From assembly GCA_031551725.1 (NCBI GenBank), contig JAVBNF010000008.1, positions 1-46,156 of the forward strand: a DNA stretch of 46,156 nucleotides, given 5' to 3'. Made by a program: the position numbers and the translations under genes. Origin of the DNA: JAVBNF01 sp031551725. GTDB lineage: Bacteria > Bacteroidota > Bacteroidia > Bacteroidales > P3. This document shows positions 40,653 through 46,156 of this stretch, one piece after another (position 1 is the stretch's first letter; each line of letters starts with the position of its first letter). The notes below the pieces were generated by a model. It ran no database searches, was not told the DNA's origin, and was given only the letters and a program-made list of their open reading frames with translations.

Positions 40653-42406
40653 TATTCAAATAGTTTTTTTTCTTTTACTTTACGTTCCAAAACATCCTTT
40701 TTATCGCTGCCGCCTGCCTCCAGCGCTTTTTCCCAATACAGCACAGCCTCATCGTGTTTTTTCAGTTTCCATAAAACATCGCCCAAATGTTCAAGCAAGG
40801 TGCCGTCTTTTTCTTCGGTTTTATCTGCAGCTGTGCGCAATGCATCATAAGCATCTTGATATTTTCCTTTTTTATACAATACCCAACCGTAAGTATCCAA
40901 ATAAGTGGGATCGTTCGGCTTTTCCAAAAGTGTTCTGCGAGACATGCGCTCGGCTTCGTCCAAACGTTCGTTTCGTTCAGCTAAATAATAAGCGTAATTG
41001 TTCAACGCATACAAACTGTTTGGGTCAACCTTCAGCACTTCTTTGTAGGCCGCATCGCATTCGGCGTACATTTTTTCTTTGTAATATAAATCGCCAAGCA
41101 AGATGTTAAATTGAACATACATTACAGAATTTATATCGGCGAGGTTTTTTAAGCCTTTTTTTGCGGTGGCAATGGCTTCCTTGATGTTGTTAATTTCGAA
41201 ATATCCAAGCGACAGGAAATAATAAACAGTGGTTTGTTCCGGAAATAGTTCTTTGGCACGTAAAGCATCGTTGATTAAGGCTTGTGTATCCGGGATGGAA
41301 AGATTCGCGTACAGCAAGGCTTCCCAGATTTCATATTGCGAAGAATCAATCTTTAGAACTTCATAATATTGCTTTTGCGCACCTGCATAATTTTCTTCTA
41401 ATGTTAAATAATTTGCATATAGCGCGGCAATTTTAATATCTTGGGGATGCGTTTGGCTCAGAATATTCAATAATTCCGTGACCTGTTCTTTGTGTTGGAA
41501 AAAGGCGGATTTGTTGGAATAATACAAAAACATGATTTTTGATTTCGTATCTGCTTCCAGATTTTTATTCGCAAAACCAAGTTTTAATTCGTTAAACGCC
41601 TTTGCGCTATCACCTATGGTGTGGTAATATTCAGCCAAAGAGATATGTACAAATGGGTCTTCCGGATTCGTTTGTAAAATTCTGTTGTAATATTTTAGCG
41701 CCGCCGGATAATTTTTCTTCTGTATAGCCGTTTCTGCCAGCATTCTCATATATTTGGCTTCTTGAGGAAAAGCCTCCGACAATTTCTCAATTTCGGCATT
41801 CGCCTTTTCTTTATCGCCGATAATTTGGTAGATTTTTGATTTTTGTAAAGAAATCTGCTCGCTAATGCCTTCTCTTTTTTCAATTTGATTATAAACATCA
41901 ATAGCTTGCTGAGCCTTGCCTTCGTACAGATAAGCATTGGCCCATGAAAAATAATAATCGATATTTTCCGGATGGCTTTTCGCTAAATTTTCATAAATTT
42001 TTGTGGATTTAGAATAATATTCGCCCGTCCTGTAAAGATCGGCCAGAAAAGAAGCATACCATTCATTGTCCGGATCCAGGCGAACAGCTTTTTCTGCAAA
42101 ATTAATGGCGTCGGACAAACGGGTTTGTGCATAACGGATTTTTGCAATCTCGTACAATGCCGGCGCATGCTCAGGATCAACGCGGAGCACCTGCATGTAC
42201 AGTTTTAGGGCCTCGCTGTAGTTTTCGAGCGACGTCTGTTCGATGGCATCCAAAAACAAGGCATCGATTTTCATCTGCTCTTTTTGCGGACGCGCCGTTT
42301 TTTCTGTCAAAGCGCTGTTCGGAGCCGTCGATTTTGTTCCTGCCTTCTGTGTTTTGCAACCTGCAAAAAGTGCAAGAACAAGAAAGATATATATATAATT
42401 TTTCAT
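40652..42406 (-). CDS. TPR-repeat lipoprotein
   Basis: The 584-aa product has a lipoprotein signal (IYIFLVLALFAGC|K) and then some 12-14 tetratricopeptide repeats, for example ALKLYMQVLRVDPEHAPALYEIAKI and AAYKEVLKVDPNSLYALNNYAYYLA. It is a periplasmic or outer-membrane-bound scaffold. The start at 42406 gives the signal peptide at once and lies 18 bp after a TATATTTG box. It heads the row with DUF4292 and EnvC-like genes, likely one cell-envelope operon. Confidence 0.9.
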   Translation of the reverse strand: MKNYIYIFLVLALFAGCKTQKAGTKSTAPNSALTEKTARPQKEQMKIDALFLDAIEQTSLENYSEALKLYMQVLRVDPEHAPALYEIAKIRYAQTRLSDAINFAEKAVRLDPDNEWYASFLADLYRTGEYYSKSTKIYENLAKSHPENIDYYFSWANAYLYEGKAQQAIDVYNQIEKREGISEQISLQKSKIYQIIGDKEKANAEIEKLSEAFPQEAKYMRMLAETAIQKKNYPAALKYYNRILQTNPEDPFVHISLAEYYHTIGDSAKAFNELKLGFANKNLEADTKSKIMFLYYSNKSAFFQHKEQVTELLNILSQTHPQDIKIAALYANYLTLEENYAGAQKQYYEVLKIDSSQYEIWEALLYANLSIPDTQALINDALRAKELFPEQTTVYYFLSLGYFEINNIKEAIATAKKGLKNLADINSVMYVQFNILLGDLYYKEKMYAECDAAYKEVLKVDPNSLYALNNYAYYLAERNERLDEAERMSRRTLLEKPNDPTYLDTYGWVLYKKGKYQDAYDALRTAADKTEEKDGTLLEHLGDVLWKLKKHDEAVLYWEKALEAGGSDKKDVLERKVKEKKLFE

Positions 42407-42424
42407 TTGCGTGTAAATAACATG

Positions 42425-42432
42425 CAAATATA
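42425..42432 (-). promoter_or_regulatory. -7 box of the TPR-DUF4292-envC operon
   Basis: The minus strand reads TATATTTG, 18 bp before the TPR gene start. It lies between that gene and the left end of FISUMP cassette 2. Confidence 0.65.
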
Positions 42433-42466
42433 CGAAAAATAATTGAAAAAGGAGAATTGAAAATTG

Positions 42467-42565
42467 AAAAATGAAAAGCGTAGAGACAAAGCACGCCTTG
42501 TCTCTACTGAAATTCTTATTGGAAAACGATCAAATTTTTCGAAAGGATTATAAGTGGCTTGTGTT
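42467..42565 (-). other. 3' flank of FISUMP gene 2, homologous to that of gene 1 and interrupted by a palindrome
   Basis: Reading plus strand, AAAAATGAAAAGCG (42467-42480) corresponds to the outer end of the FISUMP-1 flank at 25978-25990. After the inserted palindrome (42480-42507) the match resumes with AAATTCTT, GAAAAC, CAAATTTTTCGAAAGG and TTATAAGTGGC. Removal of the palindrome restores an alignment with 25978-26058. Confidence 0.65.
42480..42507. repeat. GTAGAGAC palindrome inserted in the FISUMP-2 3' flank
   Basis: The 28-bp sequence GTAGAGACAAAGC, ACG, CCTTGTCTCTAC is nearly perfectly self-complementary. It belongs to the same family as 5340-5367 and splits the region that is continuous after FISUMP gene 1. 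Confidence 0.8.
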
Positions 42566-44584
42566 TTAATTTTTGACACAACGGATAGAGCTGCCACAAT
42601 AACGACCCAGTGAAGTACGTCTAACGAATGTATTGCCAAAATACAACTCGCGATCCCAAGCGTTTGAAGAATCACGGCCAGAGGAGCTCCAAAAGCAAGC
42701 ACGTCCTCCTCTATCCATGAATACTGCTGTGTTGACGTAACCTGCACCACGTGCCGAGAAGCTATATTTATCATCACCACCAAAAAAGCATGATTCTAAT
42801 TGGGAACCCGCACTGGTACCTTGCCAAATGGCATCGCTAGTGCCGGCATTGTGGTCTCTTGAACCCTGAAGAGGGTTTCCACTGTTAATAAGACCAGAGA
42901 TAGAATTACCACTAGTGAGTTCAAGAGCATTGAGCATGAGCCCCCACTCGTAATCAGTGGGGATGTGCCAATTGGTGGGGCAAATTCCTCGGCCGCCAAC
43001 TTGAGAATTGCTTGTGGTTATATTGTTATTATTAGGAAAAGTACCGCCGATAGCACCGTTGCTAGAATTCCCATCAAGCCACATTGCGCAATCCCATGTG
43101 TAAAACGCCCCAAATTTGTCACAGTCGTCACTGGTAGTGGCCGTACTTGTATTATCAAGCCCTTGGCACCAATAACTTCGACTACCTCCGCCACCTGGAG
43201 TAGGTTTAAAAGTAAAAGTATTAGAGCCATGACCGCGATAATCGAGATTTTCGGCCATCCACTCTTTCATAGTACCACTATTGTCCATGGGTAGAAATGT
43301 CGTTTTGTAAGTTTTTCCGTCTCTCGGGTCGGTCATAGTTGTGCCTGTATATTGTTTTAAAGTAATAAACAACCGTTGAGATTGACTGCAATAGTTTGAG
43401 TTTGTTGCAGTCAGTAAAAATTCTAATGTTTTTCCATTGTCATTGAGGATGTCAATATTCTTTATCAAAAATTCAACGATAGTGTCAAAAGCTATACGTG
43501 TTGTTATCGTTTTACGAATAGTAAGATTTGAAGGTCCGTTGGTAGTTGGGTTAGAAATAATCGCAATATTATATCGCCAAATGCCTGCTGAAGATGTATT
43601 AATTCGCAATCTGTACATCCAAGAAGTTGTACTTCTTAAATAGTCAATCGTGTCATAAATAATGCTATCCGTTTGAACAAAACAAGGGCAGTTCGTTCTT
43701 GTAGAAAGGCGCAGCCCTTCGTCGCAACTTCCTTCCACACAGCGCACGGACAAAGCATCCGCGCGATTTTGTGTCGAAGAGCCGGCTCCTAAATCAGAGC
43801 TGCTTGTAAATATTTTTGAACTTGCTTGGGTGCCGTTGGTATTGGGCGTGCTCGTCCAGAAAAGAGCCTGCGTACCGTTGCCTGAATAGGCACCAGCAGT
43901 GGTACGCAAGCCCGCAGCTAAAGCAGAGAACCCGTATGAATTTGTATTTTGTAAAGCAGCATTTGTCCAATATCTTTTCCATGCCTGATTATTTGCAAAT
44001 ATGCCTCGTGCTGTGTCTTTGAGTAGTCTTCCGGCATCTGTTGCTCCACCCATATTTGTGAAAAGCAAATTCCACTCGCCGTCGCTTGGCAAGTGCCAGC
44101 CGTCCGGACAAATACCCTGTTCGCCGGAAACAGTATTTACAGCCGTATTTGCAGCATTGGCATAAGCCACCCAAAAAGGGTAAAGTGCACCCCAGTATTC
44201 GCAGGCCAAAGGGTCGGCTTGATTAACAGAAGCGTTCATTGGTCCGGGGCCCGGACAATAATAAAGATTTTTAGACCCTGTAAAAGTATTTGTACTTGAC
44301 GCAGGAATATTGGAAAATACCGGATTGTTCAATCCATTGCGATGCCGCAGATTTTCAGCCATCCAGCGCTTGCCGTCGGGCATAATCACGGTTTTGTATT
44401 TTTCCCCATCGCGTGGGTCGGTGAACGTGCCGCCGTCGGTTTGCGCGAAGATTGAGGGTTGAGGGATGATGATTGCAAGCAGAAGTGCAAATGTCCATTG
44501 TAGGGGCGCATTGCATGCGCCCTTGATTGGGCGTATGCAATACGCCCGTACAGCCGCAGCCGATAATTGTAATTGTGTTTTCAT
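42566..44584 (-). CDS. Tandem FISUMP-domain secreted protein 2
   Basis: The 672-aa product is a paralog of 26056-27912 with the same order. The signal peptide core is WTFALLLAIIIPQPSIFAQ. FISUMP domain 1 runs about 52-290 (DPRDGEKYKTVIMPDGKRWMAENL, GICPDGWHLPSDGEW, ALSVRCVEGSC). A beta-rich linker covers about 290-415. FISUMP domain 2 covers about 420-672 (DPRDGKTYKTTFLP, GICPTNWHIPTDYEW, SSIRCVKN). Residues about 12-28, before the hydrophobic core, are encoded by a GTAGGGGCG palindrome and are unrelated to gene 1, yet the frame is kept. The gene lies between a nucleotidyltransferase and a TPR operon and has its own leader and -7 box. Probable surface or periplasmic protein of unknown ligand. 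Confidence 0.87.
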   Translation of the reverse strand: MKTQLQLSAAAVRAYCIRPIKGACNAPLQWTFALLLAIIIPQPSIFAQTDGGTFTDPRDGEKYKTVIMPDGKRWMAENLRHRNGLNNPVFSNIPASSTNTFTGSKNLYYCPGPGPMNASVNQADPLACEYWGALYPFWVAYANAANTAVNTVSGEQGICPDGWHLPSDGEWNLLFTNMGGATDAGRLLKDTARGIFANNQAWKRYWTNAALQNTNSYGFSALAAGLRTTAGAYSGNGTQALFWTSTPNTNGTQASSKIFTSSSDLGAGSSTQNRADALSVRCVEGSCDEGLRLSTRTNCPCFVQTDSIIYDTIDYLRSTTSWMYRLRINTSSAGIWRYNIAIISNPTTNGPSNLTIRKTITTRIAFDTIVEFLIKNIDILNDNGKTLEFLLTATNSNYCSQSQRLFITLKQYTGTTMTDPRDGKTYKTTFLPMDNSGTMKEWMAENLDYRGHGSNTFTFKPTPGGGGSRSYWCQGLDNTSTATTSDDCDKFGAFYTWDCAMWLDGNSSNGAIGGTFPNNNNITTSNSQVGGRGICPTNWHIPTDYEWGLMLNALELTSGNSISGLINSGNPLQGSRDHNAGTSDAIWQGTSAGSQLESCFFGGDDKYSFSARGAGYVNTAVFMDRGGRACFWSSSGRDSSNAWDRELYFGNTFVRRTSLGRYCGSSIRCVKN
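44500..44551. repeat. GTAGGGGCG palindrome inside the FISUMP-2 signal peptide
   Basis: 23-nt arms with three mismatches (44500-44522 and 44529-44551) around a 6-nt centre. On the minus strand it encodes about 17 residues near the N terminus of FISUMP protein 2 without a stop or frameshift. Confidence 0.8.
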
Positions 44585-44602
44585 GTTGTGTGTATTTGTT
44601 TG

Positions 44603-44653
44603 TTTTTATGCTTGAGTCAATCGAGATCCGAAGGATCTCAATGTGCATAAAAA
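44603..44653 (-). promoter_or_regulatory. Alternative hairpin before the FISUMP-2 start codon
   Basis: TTTTTATGC (44603-44611) and GCATAAAAA (44645-44653) are perfect 9-bp complements. The second overlaps the base of the long leader hairpin. Between them is a small hairpin GAGATCC-GAA-GGATCTC (44623-44639). This mirrors the arrangement before gene 1 with different sequence. Confidence 0.6.
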
Positions 44654-44825
44654 AGGCGCAAGTTGAATCTTATTTTCGTAGAGGTGCGACCAAGCAACCC
44701 ATGACTAAAATAAGCACAACTCACGCCGGAACACAGCATGAGCGTCTTGCTTATAAATTCTATAGTCATTAAAAATTTGGTCGCTTTCTACGAAAGAATT
44801 TAAGCTAACGCTTTCTTTATTTATG
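44645..44825 (-). ncRNA. Structured leader RNA of FISUMP gene 2
   Basis: The ~180-nt leader folds like that of gene 1. Plus-strand pairs are CATAAA (44646-44651) with 44820-44825; TTTCGTAGA (44674-44682) with 44787-44795; GCGACCAA (44686-44693) with 44777-44784; ATGACTA (44701-44707) with 44763-44769; ATAAGCA (44710-44716) with 44748-44754; and CTCACGC (44720-44726) with GCATGAG (44736-44742, one wobble). The minus strand keeps GCGTGAGTTGT and GGGTTGCTTG, as in gene 1, while the helices differ. The 3' base reads GCGCCTTTTTTATG, like a terminator. Confidence 0.75.
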
Positions 44826-44870
44826 TAATGATGTTATTCTATTTCTATAATAATTGTTTTAAAATTTTGA

Positions 44871-44878
44871 CAAAGGTA
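44871..44878 (-). promoter_or_regulatory. -7 box upstream of FISUMP gene 2
   Basis: The minus strand reads TACCTTTG, about 287 bp before the start codon. About 60 bp on its downstream side are alignable to the region after the FISUMP-1 box. Confidence 0.55.
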
Positions 44879-44892
44879 AAAATAATTTTTGA

Positions 44893-44975
44893 AAATAAAA
44901 AATCTGCGTAAATTTGCGTTATTCGCGGAAATCTGCGATGAACCTTTGCCGAAGGCAAAGATACGCGTAGCGTTA
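44893..44975. repeat. AATCTGCG/GCG-rich interspersed repeat with CTTTGCC-GAA-GGCAAAG hairpin
   Basis: The gap before the nucleotidyltransferase gene holds repeated AATCTGCG units and a perfect 7-bp hairpin at 44944-44960. It looks like an intergenic repeat of the common Bacteroidota kind. No T-rich tail is seen on the minus strand. Confidence 0.6.
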
Positions 44976-45000
44976 CAGCGCAATCAAAATAATTTTTGTT

Positions 45001-46002
45001 TTATCCAATCGTACTATAATCTCCCAAATTCAGCTTTTGCGTGGTGTTTTCACAGGTCACGTAATTCCCGATCATCGAATTTTCGCATGCTACGTTTTTC
45101 AAATTCGAATGCGATTGGATTATCGAATTTTTTATCGTCGATTTTTCAATATTCGTATCATTGCCAATGGATACAAAAGGCCCGATTTTACTGTCTTTGA
45201 TGCAAACATTGTCGCCGATAAAACATGGTTGGATAATTTCCGAATTCTCCACTTTCGCGGAAGCGGAAATCAGACCTTTTGCATGATGGTGCGCCAATAC
45301 GCGTTGATTGGTTTGTACCGTCGCTTCCACATTGCCGCAGTCGAGCCATTCGTCAACGCTGGCAGTGGTAAAAGCAACACCTTTGTCCAACATGTTCTGC
45401 AAAGCATCTGTAAGTTGATATTCAATGCCTCTTACAATGTGATTATCGACAAGGTATTGCAATTCTTTTTTGAGATTTCCGCCGTCGCGGAAATAATAAA
45501 TGCCGATAATCGCTTGATCGGAAACAAACGTTTGGGGTTTCTCAACAAAAGCGGTGATACGGCCTTGTTCATTCGTAGTAACTACGCCGAATGCCGAAGG
45601 GTTTTCCACATGTTGTGTCCAAATCACTGCGTCTGCCTTCGGGTCGATTTTGAAATCGGCAAAAAACAACGTATCGGCAAAAGCCACAACCACATTGTCT
45701 TTCAGAGCCGGTGCCGCACATAAAATCGCATGTGCAGTTCCTAATGCTTCTTTCTGATAGTGAATTGTTCCTTTGGCGCCCATGCTTCCCGCAATGCGGA
45801 TGAGCTCTTGTTCAACTTCGTTTCCGAAATCGCCGATGATAAAAGCAATTTCGTCCACTTTTTCGCCGGCAACGGCAACAATATCTTCAACCAAACGTTG
45901 TACAATCGATTTTCCTGCCACGGGAATCAACGGTTTCGGAGTTGTCAGAGTATGCGGCCGCATGCGTTTGCCTAAGCCGGCCATGGGAATGATGATGTTC
46001 AT
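45001..46002 (-). CDS. Sugar-phosphate nucleotidyltransferase with hexapeptide tail
   Basis: The 333-aa product starts with the nucleotide-binding signature IIPMAGLGKRMRPHTLTTPKPLIPVAGK of RmlA/GlmU-type transferases. The catalytic core runs to about 235. The tail (about 250-333: IQPCFIGDNVCIKDSKIGPFVSIGNDTNIEKSTIKNSII) forms a left-handed beta-helix. It should couple NTP and a sugar 1-phosphate to an NDP-sugar; the sugar is not decidable. In other Bacteroidota a similar gene commonly precedes the TPR-DUF4292-M23 genes, so FISUMP gene 2 probably interrupts that order here. Confidence 0.9.
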   Translation of the reverse strand: MNIIIPMAGLGKRMRPHTLTTPKPLIPVAGKSIVQRLVEDIVAVAGEKVDEIAFIIGDFGNEVEQELIRIAGSMGAKGTIHYQKEALGTAHAILCAAPALKDNVVVAFADTLFFADFKIDPKADAVIWTQHVENPSAFGVVTTNEQGRITAFVEKPQTFVSDQAIIGIYYFRDGGNLKKELQYLVDNHIVRGIEYQLTDALQNMLDKGVAFTTASVDEWLDCGNVEATVQTNQRVLAHHHAKGLISASAKVENSEIIQPCFIGDNVCIKDSKIGPFVSIGNDTNIEKSTIKNSIIQSHSNLKNVACENSMIGNYVTCENTTQKLNLGDYSTIG

Positions 46003-46137
46003 ATTTTTAATTATAAATTTCTGCTGATGCGTTAACTTTTAAAAAATTAACATAATTTATTAAAATATAATATTTTACGAAAGTTCTTTGATTTTTTGAT
46101 TTGATTTTGGTGCTAATTTTGTATAAAAAACGAGATT

Positions 46138-46156
46138 ATGCATTCAGGAAAATATG
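46138..46156 (+). CDS. Start of a probable IS4-family (DUF4372) transposase, cut by the window edge
   Basis: Only six codons are visible (MHSGKY). Bacteroidota IS4-type transposases with a DUF4372 N domain typically begin M-N/H-SGKYVF, and a TAATTTTG box (46114-46121) lies 16 bp upstream. The call rests on a very short match. Confidence 0.4.

Overview
The window looks like a chromosomal segment of a Bacteroidota bacterium, most likely Bacteroidales. Many genes sit behind the Bacteroidota -7 box TAnnTTTG, sometimes with TTTG about 19 bp upstream. There is a type IX secretion (T9SS) sorting tail, FISUMP-domain surface proteins, a GlsB/GlsA glycine-lipid gene pair, a single-subunit glycyl-tRNA synthetase, a homolog of Bacteroides tryptophanase, and an A+T-rich composition with many short palindromic repeats between genes.

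Layout. 1-2.7 kb: a KilA-N protein, RlmN, a small secreted protein and a BFD-like [2Fe-2S] protein. 2.9-6.3 kb: a CoA-transferase, D-Ala-D-Ala ligase and NAD kinase. 6.3-14.4 kb: a large T9SS adhesin, a TolB-propeller/Omp85-barrel protein and the EngB GTPase. 14.4-16.2 kb: glsB and glsA. 16.3-18.3 kb: a candidate sRNA, an orphan ORF, and a YtfE-like iron-sulfur repair protein with a LuxR regulator. 18.4-25.8 kb: RseC-like, then the gene row glnS, DUF4369 lipoprotein, LpxH-like phosphatase and a very large NtrY-like kinase. 26-28.2 kb: FISUMP gene 1 with unusual flanks. 28.3-34 kb: GlyRS, Sfp-type PPTase, glutamate formiminotransferase, nitrilase/omega-amidase and tryptophanase. 34.3-36 kb: a three-gene hipB/hipS/hipT-type toxin-antitoxin module with three operators. 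36-38.5 kb: a conserved hypothetical, a periplasmic thioredoxin, DapD and a nitroreductase. 38.6-42.4 kb: TPR, DUF4292 and EnvC-like genes. 42.5-44.9 kb: FISUMP gene 2. 45-46 kb: a sugar nucleotidyltransferase. The first bases of a probable IS4/DUF4372 transposase are at the right edge.

Most interesting signal. The two FISUMP genes share more than protein sequence. Each has its own -7 box about 260-290 bp upstream, followed by a ~180-nt leader that folds into one long interrupted hairpin. The paired arms differ between the two copies while pairing is kept, and the internal loops are conserved. In both leaders the 3' base of the hairpin is a U-rich, terminator-like strand that can instead pair with a segment just before the start codon, which gives two mutually exclusive folds. 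The 3' flanks of the two genes are also homologous, and the distal end of the 3' flank is an inverted copy of the leader's outer end. The genes therefore look like two copies of a ~2.2-2.4 kb cassette placed between unrelated housekeeping genes. I know of no named RNA family that matches, and I could not search.

A second signal is a ~60-bp leader found almost unchanged in front of two unrelated genes: the KilA-N gene at the left edge and the small ORF at 16.4-16.9 kb, in opposite orientation. A compact small RNA gene with a consensus promoter and terminator lies at 16.3 kb. Several dispersed palindromes have entered coding sequence or gene ends: the ddl stop codon, the FISUMP-2 signal peptide and the FISUMP-2 3' flank.
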